A DNA stretch of 32,313 nt from an uncultured Lachnospiraceae bacterium (GCA_947589315.1 CANPZE010000027.1:1-32313); one strand, 5' to 3'. Shown: positions 7,309 through 16,878, numbered from the stretch's first letter. Numbers and translations: made by a program. The notes: generated from the sequence alone by a model not told the origin.

Positions 7309-9051
7309 TCATGCCGGCTGATCAAAATCACCGCTTCCCTCTGTCTGGGAATCATAAACATCCCGATAGATCTCATTGCTCTTTAACAGCTCCTCATGTG
7401 TCCCAAAGCCGTTGATCTGGCCTTCGTCCATAACAATAATCCGATCGGCATTCTGGACGCTGGTGATCCTCTGGGCAATGATCAGCTTAGTAGTCCCAGG
7501 GATTTTCTGGTCGAAAGCTCTACGGATCTTTCCATCTGTTGCCGTATCTACAGCACTGGTAGAGTCATCCAGGATCAAGATCTTCGGCTTCTTCAGGAGA
7601 GCCCTGGCAATGCAAAGCCTCTGCTTCTGGCCGCCAGACACATTCGTTCCTCCCTGTTCAATATAGGTCTCATATCCCTTAGGCAGTTTATCAATAAATT
7701 CATCGGCGCAGGCCAGCTGACAGGCATAGATGCACTCTTCCATAGTGGCCTCCCGGTCGCCCCAACGCAGATTATCCAGAATCGTCCCACTGAACAAGAC
7801 ATTATTCTGCAGTACGGCAGCCACCTGGTTCCGGAGAGTATCCAGATCATATTCCCTCACATCCCGGCCGCCTACCAATACTCTGCCTTCACTGACGTCA
7901 TACAGACGGCTGATCAGATTCACCAGACTGGATTTTCCTGTCCCGGTACCCCCGATGATACCGATCGTCTCACCAGAACGGATCGTAAGATTGATGTCTT
8001 TCAATACCATTTCCCTGGCGTCCTGCTTGTAGGAAAAGCTTACATGGTCAAAACAGATATCCCCATTTTTGATCTCGTATACCGGATCCTGTGGATTCGT
8101 AATGTCTGCCTGCTCCTCCAGGACCTCAACAATACGTCTGGCGCTGGCCACACTCATGGTCAGCATAACAAATACAAAGGAGAGCATCATCAGGCTCATC
8201 AAAATATTCATACAGTAAGCCAGCAGAGAGGACAGATTGCCGGTAGTCAGCTGGGAACTTACGATCATCTTGGCCCCCAGCCAGCTGATCCCCAAAATAC
8301 AGCTATAAACGGTAAACTGCATCAAAGGTGAATTTAGAGCTATCAAGCTCTCCGCCTTGACAAACATCCGGTACAGATTGCCACTGGCTTCCGTAAACTT
8401 ACTTTTCTCATGCTTTTCGCGAACGTATGCTTTCACTACGCGGATGGCTGAGACATTTTCCTGGATACTTGCATTCAGGCCATCGTATTTTTTAAATACC
8501 TGGTCAAAATACTTCATTGTCCGTGTCACCAACAGCCCCAGGCAGATTGCCAGCACGATCACCGCCAGCAGATAAATCGAGGCGATGCGGACATTGATAA
8601 AGAACGCCATAGCCATTGCGCAGATAAGGCTTGCCGGCGCGCGGGTACACATGCGCAGGAGCATCTGGTAAGCATTTTGTATGTTCGTCACATCGGTGGT
8701 CAGCCGGGTGATCAGACCTGCTGTGCTGTATTTATCAATATTGGAAAAGCTGAAGGTTTGTATATTTTCATACATCGCCTTCCGCAGGTTCCTGGCAAAA
8801 CCCGTGCTGGCACGGGCTCCATACTTTCCGCCCATGATTCCGGCAAAAAGGCTGAAGCCTGCCGTCAAGACCATGAGCCCTCCCATCTGGTATATATGCC
8901 GGATATCGCCTACCTCCACTCCGCGGTCAATAATAGAGGCCATCATCAGTGGGATGACCGTCTCCATCACCACCTCCAGCAGCATGAATACCGGAGTCAA
9001 TATTGAGGCTGTTTTAAATTCTTTGATATAGCCAGCCAATGTCTTTAACAT
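7309..9051 (-). CDS. ABC exporter subunit with degenerate ATPase residues (heterodimer partner)
   Basis: A 580-residue half-transporter with six predicted membrane helices and a C-terminal ATPase domain. Walker A is GGTGTGKSS (near residue 365) and the signature is VSGGQKQRLCIARAL (near 467). Two catalytic positions are altered: the residue after Walker B is Asp instead of Glu (ILILDDSTSAVD, near 489), and the switch histidine is Gln (IIAQRITSV, near 525). Its partner has the normal Glu and His. In heterodimeric exporters such as TM287/288 and BmrCD, one composite ATP site is non-hydrolytic because of exactly such changes, so this pair fits that class. The start has AGGAGGAGAGG upstream, immediately after a terminator's T-run. 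The end is separated from the second subunit by 23 bases, or overlaps it by 4 if the upstream ATG is used. Confidence 0.94.
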   Translation of the reverse strand: MLKTLAGYIKEFKTASILTPVFMLLEVVMETVIPLMMASIIDRGVEVGDIRHIYQMGGLMVLTAGFSLFAGIMGGKYGARASTGFARNLRKAMYENIQTFSFSNIDKYSTAGLITRLTTDVTNIQNAYQMLLRMCTRAPASLICAMAMAFFINVRIASIYLLAVIVLAICLGLLVTRTMKYFDQVFKKYDGLNASIQENVSAIRVVKAYVREKHEKSKFTEASGNLYRMFVKAESLIALNSPLMQFTVYSCILGISWLGAKMIVSSQLTTGNLSSLLAYCMNILMSLMMLSFVFVMLTMSVASARRIVEVLEEQADITNPQDPVYEIKNGDICFDHVSFSYKQDAREMVLKDINLTIRSGETIGIIGGTGTGKSSLVNLISRLYDVSEGRVLVGGRDVREYDLDTLRNQVAAVLQNNVLFSGTILDNLRWGDREATMEECIYACQLACADEFIDKLPKGYETYIEQGGTNVSGGQKQRLCIARALLKKPKILILDDSTSAVDTATDGKIRRAFDQKIPGTTKLIIAQRITSVQNADRIIVMDEGQINGFGTHEELLKSNEIYRDVYDSQTEGSGDFDQPA

Positions 9052-9065
9052 AAACCTCTCCTCCT

Positions 9066-9104
9066 AAAAAATTGGAATGCCGACCTGTCTTCTGCCGACA
9101 TCCC
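9066..9104 (-). terminator. intrinsic terminator between leuS and the ABC genes
   Basis: Read on the minus strand, GGGATGTCGGC (9104-9094) pairs with GTCGGCATTCC (9084-9074) over all 11 positions, using three G-U pairs, around a nine-base loop, and is followed by AATTTTTT (9073-9066). On the plus strand the same positions give three A-C mismatches, so the structure is selective for minus-strand RNA. It ends aspS-PAP2-leuS transcription directly before the ribosome site of the exporter gene. Confidence 0.75.
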
Positions 9105-9110
9105 ATTATA
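9105..9110 (-). promoter_or_regulatory. -10 box for the ABC exporter genes
   Basis: A perfect TATAAT on the minus strand directly abuts the terminator stem. The -35 region is weak (TGTGCA at about 18 bases). The expected start, near 9098, falls inside the left arm of the hairpin, so transcripts from here could not form the terminator and would escape it. Confidence 0.45.
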
Positions 9111-9139
9111 TTCATCTTCGTCTTTCCCTGCACATTGTC

Positions 9140-11557
9140 TTATTTTGCTACTATATTCACAATCCTGCCCGGCACATAGATTTCTTTTACAATTGTCCCG
9201 GACAGCTTACTTCCCAATGCCTCTTTGGCTTTGGCTAACACCTGCTCTTTGGGATCGTCTTTCCCAATGGACATTGTAGTCCTGGTCTTGCCATTGACCT
9301 GCACGGCAATCTCCACAGTAGCCTCAACCGTCTTAGCCTCCTCATATTCCGGCCAGCTGCTCTGATAGATCCGGCCGGCAAATCCTGTCAATTCCCACAG
9401 TTCCTCTGTAATATGGGGAGCCACCGGATTCAGCAGCAACAGCAGAGTCCTATATTCTCCCCGGGTAACCGCTTCCTTTTTGTAAAATTCATTGATCAAC
9501 GCCATCATAGCTGCAATAGCAGTATTGTACTTCAGGTTCTCAAAATCATTGCTCACCTTCTTAATCGTCTGGTGAAGCTTGCTCTCCAGATCCTTAGAGT
9601 AACCTTCTTCTTGCGTGAGCAGGCCCTGCAGCTTCCACACCCTTTCCAGGAAACGGCGGCATCCCTTCACTCCATCCTCCGACCAAGAAGCGCTCAGGTC
9701 AAAGGCTCCAATGAACATTTCGTAAGTACGCAGAGTATCTGCCCCATAGTCTCTCACAATATCATCCGGATTCACTACATTGCCCCGGGATTTGCTCATC
9801 TTCTCCCCATTCTCTCCCAGAATCATTCCATGGGAGGTACGTTTCTGATAGGGTTCCCCGGTAGGCACTACTCCCTGGTCATACAGGAACTTATGCCAGA
9901 AACGGGAATACAGAAGGTGAAGCGTAGTATGCTCCATCCCCCCATTATACCAGTCAACCGGAAGCCAGTATTTCAAAGCCTCCTGGCTGGCCAAAGCCTC
10001 TTTGTTGTGAGGATCCGTATAACGCAGGAAATACCAGGAAGATCCTGCCCACTGAGGCATAGTGTCCGTCTCTCGTTTCGCCGGCCCGCCGCAGCATGGA
10101 CAAGTCGTATTGACCCAGTCTGTCATAGCTGCCAGGGGGGATTCCCCATTATCAGTAGGCATATAACTTTCTACTTCAGGAAGCACCAGCGGCAGTTCAC
10201 TTTCATCCAGAGGCACATAATTACACTTCTCGCAATATACGATCGGAATCGGTTCTCCCCAATATCTCTGACGGGAAAATACCCAGTCCCTCAGCTTATA
10301 ATTCACCTTACGGTTGCCGATTCCCTTTTCCTCCAGAAAATCCTTCATCTTTTCTTTGGCCTCTGTCACCTCCAGTCCATCCAGAAACTGAGAATTGATC
10401 AGCTTTCCGGTAGCCACATCCGTAAAGGCTGCTTCATTAATATCCACCGGGCCATTCTTCCCTTCCACCACCTGGATCATAGGCAGGCCAAATTTCTTGG
10501 CAAACTCCCAGTCACGGTCATCGTGGGCAGGCACCGCCATGATCGCACCGGTTCCATAGGTCATCAATACGTAATCGGAGATCCAGACCGGTATCTCCTC
10601 TCCATTCACCGGATTAATGGCGCGGATCCCATCCAGAACTACACCAGTTTTATCCTTCGCCAGCTCTGTACGCTCAAAATCTGATTTTCTGGACGCCAAT
10701 TCCCGGTAGGCTACTACATCCTCCCAGTTCCTGATCTCCGACTGATACTTATCGATCAGAGGATGTTCCGGAGACACTACCATATACGTAGCGCCGAACA
10801 GAGTATCTGGCCTTGTGGTGTAGACCTTCAATTTCTCCTCTTTGTCCTTCAAGGGGAAATCCACCTCCGCCCCTTCGGACCGTCCAATCCAATTCCTCTG
10901 GGACACCTTAACTTTTTCAATATAATCTACTTCCTCCAATCCCTGGAGCAGTTTGTCTGCGTAATTGGTGATCTTCAACATCCATTCGCTTTTCACCTTA
11001 CGGACTACGGGGGCGCCGCAACGCTCACACACGCCATTCACCACTTCTTCATTCGCCAATCCGACCTTACAGGAGGTACACCAGTTAATCGGCATCTCCT
11101 TCTTATATGCCAGCCCCGCCTTAAAAAGCTTCAGAAAGATCCACTGCGTCCACTTATAGTAATCCGGATCTGTAGTATTGATCTCCCTGTCCCAGTCAAA
11201 AGAATACCCCAGAGATTGAAGCTGCTTCTTAAACCGCCCTACATTATTCTTCGTTACCACCCTGGGATGGATCTGATTCTTGATCGCATAATTCTCTGTA
11301 GGCAGCCCGAATGCATCCCATCCCATAGGATAGAGGACATTATAGCCCTGCATTCTTCTTTTGCGGGCAACGATATCCAGCGCCGTATACGGCCTGGGAT
11401 GGCCTACATGAAGCCCTTGCCCTGAGGGATACGGAAATTCTACGAGGGCATAGAATTTCGGCTTGGAATAATCATCCGAAGTCGCAAATGCCTTCTCTTC
11501 CTCCCAGATTCTCTGCCATTTTTTCTCCACCGTATGATGGTTGTACATCTCTGCCAT
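9140..11557 (-). CDS. leuS: leucine--tRNA ligase
   Basis: Charges tRNA-Leu with leucine; class I synthetase with an inserted editing domain. The 805-residue protein has the HIGH-type motif in [20 protein letters not shown] (near residues 42-60), two cysteine pairs forming a zinc ribbon (CTSCKVGL ... CERCGAPV, near 160-190), the editing domain with [16 protein letters not shown], a second Cys cluster (CPCCGG), and the KMSKS loop in [10 protein letters not shown] (near 583). The length is the normal bacterial one. GGAGGAGAAC sits just upstream of the ATG. It lies 30 bases after the PAP2 gene and probably shares the aspS promoter. No T-box leader or tRNA-responsive element is visible, unlike many Firmicute leuS genes. 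Confidence 0.98.
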   Translation of the reverse strand: MAEMYNHHTVEKKWQRIWEEEKAFATSDDYSKPKFYALVEFPYPSGQGLHVGHPRPYTALDIVARKRRMQGYNVLYPMGWDAFGLPTENYAIKNQIHPRVVTKNNVGRFKKQLQSLGYSFDWDREINTTDPDYYKWTQWIFLKLFKAGLAYKKEMPINWCTSCKVGLANEEVVNGVCERCGAPVVRKVKSEWMLKITNYADKLLQGLEEVDYIEKVKVSQRNWIGRSEGAEVDFPLKDKEEKLKVYTTRPDTLFGATYMVVSPEHPLIDKYQSEIRNWEDVVAYRELASRKSDFERTELAKDKTGVVLDGIRAINPVNGEEIPVWISDYVLMTYGTGAIMAVPAHDDRDWEFAKKFGLPMIQVVEGKNGPVDINEAAFTDVATGKLINSQFLDGLEVTEAKEKMKDFLEEKGIGNRKVNYKLRDWVFSRQRYWGEPIPIVYCEKCNYVPLDESELPLVLPEVESYMPTDNGESPLAAMTDWVNTTCPCCGGPAKRETDTMPQWAGSSWYFLRYTDPHNKEALASQEALKYWLPVDWYNGGMEHTTLHLLYSRFWHKFLYDQGVVPTGEPYQKRTSHGMILGENGEKMSKSRGNVVNPDDIVRDYGADTLRTYEMFIGAFDLSASWSEDGVKGCRRFLERVWKLQGLLTQEEGYSKDLESKLHQTIKKVSNDFENLKYNTAIAAMMALINEFYKKEAVTRGEYRTLLLLLNPVAPHITEELWELTGFAGRIYQSSWPEYEEAKTVEATVEIAVQVNGKTRTTMSIGKDDPKEQVLAKAKEALGSKLSGTIVKEIYVPGRIVNIVAK

Positions 11558-11587
11558 TGTTCTCCTCCATTCCTGGTCATATTTCCA

Positions 11588-12091
11588 TTAAATAATATAA
11601 AAGCCAATTAATCCTGCAAGGATACCGATCCCGGCGCCTGCGATCACATCTTTCGGAAAATGGACTCCCATCATTACCCGCAGCACAGCCAGCAAAAAAC
11701 CTGCTGCCAGAAGCACAATCCCCAGGGGAATATCTACCGACAGCACGGCCATCCCAATGATCGCATTGGAAAAGACGTGGCGGCTGGGGAATGACTTTCC
11801 CTTTGTATCCTTTTCCAAAATAGGGGTAAATCCATATACCTGATAAGGGCGGGGAGCGGAATATAGATTGCGCATGACAGATACCAGGATAAATCCCGCC
11901 GCCGGCACCAGCAACACCGGCCAGATCCTCCGATCCCTGCACAAAAGCAGTTCCAGGACAGCCATCCCATATCCCAACGCCGTCAGGCCGGTCAGAACCC
12001 GCACCAGCATCCTGGCCCGTTCTTTCCCGATCCTTCTCTCCACCCAGTCCATTGATTTCTCATAAGCCTCACCCGACATAGCCATTCCCAT
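11588..12091 (-). CDS. PAP2-family membrane phosphatase
   Basis: A 167-residue membrane protein of the phosphatidic acid phosphatase type 2 superfamily. The three superfamily motifs are present in order: an RP pair in SAPRPY (81-82), PSRH (102-105) containing the acid/base histidine, and R138-x5-H144-x3-D148 in LRVMMGVHFPKDV, whose His is the nucleophile in the family. Hydrophobic segments near 28-50, 57-75, 108-133 and 150-167 give several membrane spans. Likely substrates are lipid phosphates or undecaprenyl pyrophosphate, which would link it to cell-wall lipid carrier recycling; the sequence does not decide. Its start overlaps the aspS end by 23 bases, implying coupled translation. Two later in-frame ATGs (12085, 12079) are equally possible starts. 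Confidence 0.85.
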   Translation of the reverse strand: MGMAMSGEAYEKSMDWVERRIGKERARMLVRVLTGLTALGYGMAVLELLLCRDRRIWPVLLVPAAGFILVSVMRNLYSAPRPYQVYGFTPILEKDTKGKSFPSRHVFSNAIIGMAVLSVDIPLGIVLLAAGFLLAVLRVMMGVHFPKDVIAGAGIGILAGLIGFYII

Positions 12092-13886
12092 TCTCAGGTT
12101 CTTCCCCTGCCAATACCTGGATTCCCAATTCCTCCAGCTGGGAAGCCTCGACTGCCCCCGGCGCTTCGGTCATAAGGCAGGAGGCATCCTTTACCTTCGG
12201 GAATGCAATCACATCCCGGATGCTGTCCACCTTTGCCATCAGCATAACCATCCGGTCCAGCCCATAAGCTAATCCGGCATGAGGGGGAACCCCATATTTG
12301 AAAGCGTTCAGCAAAAATCCAAACTGCTCATAAGCCGCCTCTTTAGTAAATCCTAATGTTTCAAACATTTTCTCCTGGATATCATCCTGATGGATACGGA
12401 CTGAACCGCCGCCCAGCTCTGTACCATTTAACACAATATCATAAGCTCTGGCCCGCACCCGTCCCGGCTCCGTCTGCAGATACGGCAGATCCTCTTCCAC
12501 AGGCATGGTAAAAGGATGGTGCATCGCTACATACCGGCCTTCCTCTTCAGAATACTCCAACAAAGGGAACTCTGTGATCCAGAGAAATCTATACTCATCT
12601 TTGTTCAACAGTTCCAGCTTCCGTGCCAGTTCGAGGCGGAGATTCCCCAGCACATCATAGACCACCTTATTGGCGTCTGCCGCAAACAAAAGCAGGTCTC
12701 CCGGCTCTCCTTCCATAGCCTTTACCAAGGCTTCCAGCTCCTCCGGCGTCAGGAACTTGGCAAAAGAGGATTTATAGCTGCCATCCTCGTTAATACACAG
12801 ATAAGCCAGCCCTTTTGCCCCGAAATCTTTAGCAAAATTCACCAGGGCATCAATCTTCTTTCTTGGCATGGCCCCCTGCCCCTTGGCATTGATCCCCCGG
12901 ACTGAACCCCCTGCCTCCAGGGCGCCGGTAAATACGCCAAAGCCACATTCTTTTACGATCTGGGACACGTCATGGAGTTCCATGCCAAAGCGGATATCCG
13001 GCTTGTCCGAACCAAACCGGTCCATTGCCTCCTGCCAGGTCATCCGCTGGATCGGCAGCGGCACCTCAATGTCCAGGAGTTTCCGGAACAGCTTCTGGAG
13101 CAGACGTTCATTCACATCCATCACATCATCTTCATCCACAAAGGACAGCTCCATATCGATCTGTGTAAATTCCGGCTGACGGTCCGCCCGCAGATCCTCA
13201 TCCCGAAAGCATTTCGCGATCTGGAAATACCGGTCATAGCCAGAACACATCAATAGCTGCTTAAAAAGCTGGGGAGACTGCGGCAACGCATAAAAGGAAC
13301 CAGGATGAACACGGCTGGGGACCAGGTAATCCCTTGCGCCCTCCGGGGTACTTTTATTCAATATAGGCGTCTCAATCTCGAGAAACCCTTCCTCTGCCAG
13401 AAATTGCCGTGTCAAAGCGGTCACCTGGCTGCGCAATATCAGATTGCGCTGCAGATCAGGACGGCGCAGGTCCAAATAACGGTACTTCAACCGAAGTTCT
13501 TCCTTGGTCTTGCTGTCCTCTTCAACAGGGAAGGGAGGGGTCTGGGATTCAGACAGAATCCGCAGGGCAGACGCCCGCACCTCAATAGCCCCTGTAGCCA
13601 GGTTCTCATTAACAGCGCCAGAGCGCGCTGTCACCAGTCCGGTCACTGCCACCACGAATTCACTCCGCAGCTTCATTGCCTTCTGAAACCCCTCTGTCCC
13701 AATTTCATTTTCCTCAAAGATAAGCTGCAGAATACCGGAACGGTCCCGCAGATCCACAAAGATAATTCCACCCTTATTGCGGTTCTTTTGAACCCACCCC
13801 ATCACAGTAACCTCCTGGCCGATGTTACTCTCATCCAACTCGGCGCAACGGCAGGTACGTTTTAAACCCTTCATTGATTCTGCCAT
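12069..13886 (-). CDS. aspS: aspartate--tRNA ligase
   Basis: Class II synthetase of the bacterial type, 605 residues. It has an N-terminal OB-fold anticodon-binding domain (GWVQKNRNKGGIIFVDLRDRS, near 31-51), class II motif 2 in FRDEDLRADRQPEFTQIDME, a GAD insertion domain in the middle, and motif 3 in AGLAYGLDRMVMLM near the C terminus. Whether it is discriminating, or also charges tRNA-Asn for later amidation, cannot be judged without comparison, and no gatCAB genes are in the window. GGAGGAATAG lies about nine bases before the ATG. It follows the HD-GYP gene by 118 bases that hold a good promoter, so it probably starts a transcript with the PAP2 gene and leuS. Confidence 0.97.
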   Translation of the reverse strand: MAESMKGLKRTCRCAELDESNIGQEVTVMGWVQKNRNKGGIIFVDLRDRSGILQLIFEENEIGTEGFQKAMKLRSEFVVAVTGLVTARSGAVNENLATGAIEVRASALRILSESQTPPFPVEEDSKTKEELRLKYRYLDLRRPDLQRNLILRSQVTALTRQFLAEEGFLEIETPILNKSTPEGARDYLVPSRVHPGSFYALPQSPQLFKQLLMCSGYDRYFQIAKCFRDEDLRADRQPEFTQIDMELSFVDEDDVMDVNERLLQKLFRKLLDIEVPLPIQRMTWQEAMDRFGSDKPDIRFGMELHDVSQIVKECGFGVFTGALEAGGSVRGINAKGQGAMPRKKIDALVNFAKDFGAKGLAYLCINEDGSYKSSFAKFLTPEELEALVKAMEGEPGDLLLFAADANKVVYDVLGNLRLELARKLELLNKDEYRFLWITEFPLLEYSEEEGRYVAMHHPFTMPVEEDLPYLQTEPGRVRARAYDIVLNGTELGGGSVRIHQDDIQEKMFETLGFTKEAAYEQFGFLLNAFKYGVPPHAGLAYGLDRMVMLMAKVDSIRDVIAFPKVKDASCLMTEAPGAVEASQLEELGIQVLAGEEPENGNGYVG

Positions 13887-13919
13887 TCTTTCTATTCCTC
13901 CAATCTATGAATCGCTATA

Positions 13920-13948
13920 ATGATACAACGAAAATCCTTCCTTGGCAA
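13920..13948 (-). promoter_or_regulatory. promoter of aspS-PAP2-leuS
   Basis: On the minus strand TTGCCA (13948-13943), a 17-base spacer and TATCAT (13925-13920) each match five of six consensus bases. The start would be near 13913, giving a leader of about 27 bases before the aspS ATG. No terminator was found upstream of it, so read-through from the rel operon is possible. Confidence 0.6.
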
Positions 13949-14004
13949 TCTTTTCCTGGAAGCTCTCCGTATTCTTACAAGAAAACATATTACCACGCTG
14001 TATG

Positions 14005-14670
14005 CTAACTGATCGCTTCTGCCTCCTTGATAAACATAGGTAAATGCTGTTTCTGCAGCTCTGTCACCTGGGTATGTAACTGATCCATTTCCGCAAATCG
14101 CTGGCTGTGCAACAGATTCTGAAAGGTCAGGAAAGTCTTCATATCATAATCTGCCACCTCGTCAATCATGATCCGTGTAGCCGTCTCCTGATCAAAGGCT
14201 CTCCGGTAGCTTCTGTCACTGGTCAGGGCTACAAACACATCACAGGTCCGCAATATTCTGGCCATATAGGGAATCTCTTCTCCCTTTCGGTTGTCCGGGT
14301 AGCCCGACCCATCATAATTCTCATGGTGGTAATATACCGCCTGAAGGATTTCCTCAGGATAGTTCTCCCGTTCCAGAGCTTTTCTGCTATATATGGTATG
14401 CATCCGCAGATATTTCATCTGTTCGATCCCCAGGGCCTCCCGCCCATCGGCATCCAGATACTTTGCCACCCTAAGCTTGCCCAGATCGTGAAGGAGACCG
14501 GCAATCTCAATATTTCTGCAGAATTCCTCGCTCTCTCCCATCTCTTGCGCCAAGGCTTTGGCCATATTACTCACACTGATCCCATGGCACATTTCTACAT
14601 AGGCGGCCCCCCGCAGAGGGAGATCAACCTTTGCAGACGCCACGATCAGGCTTTCCATATAATCCTCCAT
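14005..14670 (-). CDS. HD-GYP domain protein (putative cyclic-di-nucleotide phosphodiesterase)
   Basis: A 221-residue protein that is almost entirely one HD-GYP domain. Visible metal and signature residues are His29, the HD pair His61-Asp62 in LLHDLGK, His91, the pair His115-His116, and HENYDGSGYP ending at residue 125. Family members hydrolyse cyclic di-GMP or related cyclic dinucleotides; no REC, PAS or membrane sensor domain is attached. It lies last in the rel-MBL-hemZ transcript and overlaps hemZ by 47 bases. Two starts are credible: the ATG at 14670 with GGGGAGG upstream, and the ATG at 14658 with GGAGG six bases upstream. All HD-GYP ligands seem present, so activity is plausible; the substrate is inference. 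Confidence 0.88.
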   Translation of the reverse strand: MEDYMESLIVASAKVDLPLRGAAYVEMCHGISVSNMAKALAQEMGESEEFCRNIEIAGLLHDLGKLRVAKYLDADGREALGIEQMKYLRMHTIYSRKALERENYPEEILQAVYYHHENYDGSGYPDNRKGEEIPYMARILRTCDVFVALTSDRSYRRAFDQETATRIMIDEVADYDMKTFLTFQNLLHSQRFAEMDQLHTQVTELQKQHLPMFIKEAEAIS

Positions 14671-16237
14671 TCTTCTTCCTCCCCAGCATTTCCTGGATTC
14701 GATCGATATAATCCGTAATGCTCTTTACATTCTCGATCCGGGTCACAAGATTCCGTTCCGGGTCATACACCTTAGTGGAGGCGCCCGCCCCCAGGGCAAG
14801 GATTGTCTGCTTCTCCTCCATGATCAAAATATTGTACAAACCTTCCTTTCCCTCTCTGGCATATCCGATATTCTCCTGGCCAGAGCTTCCTCCATATCCG
14901 CCGGAATTCTTCTGCCGGTACATATAATAGGGGAGATATCCGTTCTCTCTGGCAAAAATATCCCCCAGTTCCAGCATATGCTCCATCCATTTGGCCCATT
15001 CCCTTTCAAAATCCTCCGGAGCCAGATGCAGGCGTTTTCGTTCCTCCCGGCCGCACTCCTCGATCACACGGCGCAGGCGGGAGGCCCTCTTGATCACCAG
15101 GGAATGGATCGTGATACCGTCCGGATCCAGCTCCTTCAGCTGGCGCAGAGTATCAGCAAAATCCTCCGGCGTCTCCCCGGGAAGGCCGATGATCAGATCC
15201 ATATTAATATTGTCAAATCCCATCTGCCGGGCCATCGAAAATACCTGCCGGGTCTGTTCGACAGTGTGCCTGCGTCCAATCAGCTCCAAAGTCCTCTGCT
15301 GCATTGTCTGGGGATTGATCGAAATCCGGTCTGCGCCGGCTTCCTTCAGCGCCTGAAGCTTTTCTTCCGTGATACTGTCTGGCCTTCCCGCCTCCACGGT
15401 AAATTCCCTGGCCGTCCCTACCGGATAATACGACCGGATACATTCCACCAGGTCTCTCAACTGCTCGGCAGACAGCGTGGTAGGAGTCCCGCCCCCTATA
15501 TAGATACTGGACAGATGCTTTCCCCGGTTCATGGGAAGATTGCTGCAGCCTTCCAGTTCCCGCTTTAACGCTTCTAAATATCCCGGTATCAGCCTGCCAA
15601 ACTGCTCTGCCGGATAGGAGGTAAAGGAACAATACAGGCAAGTGGTAGGACAGAAGGGGATTCCAATATACAGACTGTACCCCTGCTCATATTCTGCCTT
15701 TTGGAGCAGGGCCGCTTCTCTCTGGGCAATATCCAGGCACAGATCTGCTTTCTTCTCACTGCACTGGTATTCCACTCGAAGAGAATGCTTTACTTCCTCC
15801 CGGCTTTTTCCTGCCAAAAGCTCATTCATGGGAATCTTCGTAGGGCGCACCCCAGTCATAGTCCCCCATACCGGCACCCGGCGGCGCAGGCCCTGGGGCA
15901 GGTTTTCCTTCGGCCAGTCCCGTAACATGCAGAACAGAAGCCGCTTTAACTTATTCTTGTAGGCAGACCGATAAGGATGGGCCAGTTTGCCTTCCTTTTT
16001 ATGGAAATCCTCCAGGCCGCTGACGTCTGCCTGCTCCATCCTTTCCTGCCCGCAGGACTTCAGACAGATCCGGATCTTCTGCTGTTCCAGAAAGATCCGG
16101 ATCTGCAGCCCCTCTTCCGGCAATTGCTCCTCAGGGGCGCCCCAGACCGTCTTGCTTTTCTGTCCGGGAAAGAAACTGTTGACGAGGGCCTGAAGTTCAT
16201 AATCAAAATCCTTTTCCGACAGCCATAGGGTGATCAT
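14624..16237 (-). CDS. hemZ: radical SAM coproporphyrinogen dehydrogenase-like protein HemZ
   Basis: A 537-residue oxygen-independent coproporphyrinogen III oxidase homologue of the HemZ branch. After an N-terminal region of about 190 residues lies the radical SAM cluster motif CPTTCLYC (near 197-204, Cys-x3-Cys-x2-Cys), followed by the SAM-binding GGGTPTTLS. The HemN/HemW-like C-terminal part includes YYMYRQKNSGGYGG. Family members are thought to act in haem synthesis or, like HemW, in haem handling; many anaerobes keep HemZ without a full haem pathway, so the real reaction here is uncertain. It overlaps the MBL gene by ATGA (16234-16237) and the following HD-GYP gene by 47 bases, so the three are translationally linked. 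GGAGCGGAAC precedes the ATG. Confidence 0.88.
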   Translation of the reverse strand: MITLWLSEKDFDYELQALVNSFFPGQKSKTVWGAPEEQLPEEGLQIRIFLEQQKIRICLKSCGQERMEQADVSGLEDFHKKEGKLAHPYRSAYKNKLKRLLFCMLRDWPKENLPQGLRRRVPVWGTMTGVRPTKIPMNELLAGKSREEVKHSLRVEYQCSEKKADLCLDIAQREAALLQKAEYEQGYSLYIGIPFCPTTCLYCSFTSYPAEQFGRLIPGYLEALKRELEGCSNLPMNRGKHLSSIYIGGGTPTTLSAEQLRDLVECIRSYYPVGTAREFTVEAGRPDSITEEKLQALKEAGADRISINPQTMQQRTLELIGRRHTVEQTRQVFSMARQMGFDNINMDLIIGLPGETPEDFADTLRQLKELDPDGITIHSLVIKRASRLRRVIEECGREERKRLHLAPEDFEREWAKWMEHMLELGDIFARENGYLPYYMYRQKNSGGYGGSSGQENIGYAREGKEGLYNILIMEEKQTILALGAGASTKVYDPERNLVTRIENVKSITDYIDRIQEMLGRKKNGGLYGKPDRGVCKG

Positions 16238-16878
16238 GACTGTTCCGCTCCGATAAAAGGATTAAAATTCTTTTCATGCCCAATGGTGGTCATCATCCCA
16301 TGTCCCGGATACACTTTCACCCCATCGGGCAAAGGAAACAGCTTTTCCCGGACAGAGCGGATCAATTGCTGCATGCTTCCGGTAGGGAAATCTGTTCTTC
16401 CCACCGATTCCTGAAATAACGTATCCCCGGAAAACAGAATCCCTTCTTTTCCAAAGTAATAACAGACGCCTCCCGCAGTATGCCCGGGCGTATAAATGCA
16501 CCGCATAGTCTGTCCCAAAAAAGTCACTTCCTGCCCATCCTCCAGCCATTCATCCGCTTCCAGGGTAACCGGAGAGGTAAACTGCGCAGAGACATTCTGC
16601 GCACCGTCCGCCATAATCTCTTTCTCTGCCGCCCCCGCATAAATCTTAACCCCGAACTTTTCTCTCACTTCATTTGCAGCAACCATATGGTCAAAATGCC
16701 CATGGGTCAAAAGGATGCCTATGGGCTTTAGCTCCTTTCGCCTCACATATTCCTCAATCGTATCTTCTTCAAAGCCAGGATCTATGATCAGGCACTCCCT
16801 CGTATCCTCGTGATACAAAAAATAACAGTTGGTCTGTATCGGTCCCACTACCCGAAAATCACATAATAAACGGTTCAT
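16234..16878 (-). CDS. MBL-fold metallohydrolase (glyoxalase II-like)
   Basis: A 214-residue metallo-beta-lactamase-fold hydrolase. Metal ligands are seen in THGHFDHM (HxHxDH, near residues 56-63), in PGHTAGGVCYYF, in the bridging aspartate of LFSGDTLF, and in the final GHGMMTTIGHE. The N-terminal VVGPIQTNCYFLY is typical of the YcbL/glyoxalase II-like group, which hydrolyse thioesters; the true substrate is unknown. I start at the ATG at 16878 because family members begin a few residues before this motif and GGAAG lies close upstream. The longer reading from 16917 adds 13 residues and starts only five bases after the rel stop. It sits between rel and hemZ in one transcript. Confidence 0.85.
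   Translation of the reverse strand: MNRLLCDFRVVGPIQTNCYFLYHEDTRECLIIDPGFEEDTIEEYVRRKELKPIGILLTHGHFDHMVAANEVREKFGVKIYAGAAEKEIMADGAQNVSAQFTSPVTLEADEWLEDGQEVTFLGQTMRCIYTPGHTAGGVCYYFGKEGILFSGDTLFQESVGRTDFPTGSMQQLIRSVREKLFPLPDGVKVYPGHGMMTTIGHEKNFNPFIGAEQS

Noticed and set aside
9413..10684. Plus-strand open frame of 423 codons
   Set aside because: Antisense to leuS; no domain or ribosome site.
13887..14004. T-box leader for aspS (and likewise for leuS)
   Set aside because: No T-box core sequence or long leader; the aspS promoter leaves only about 27 leader bases, and leuS follows PAP2 by 30 bases.
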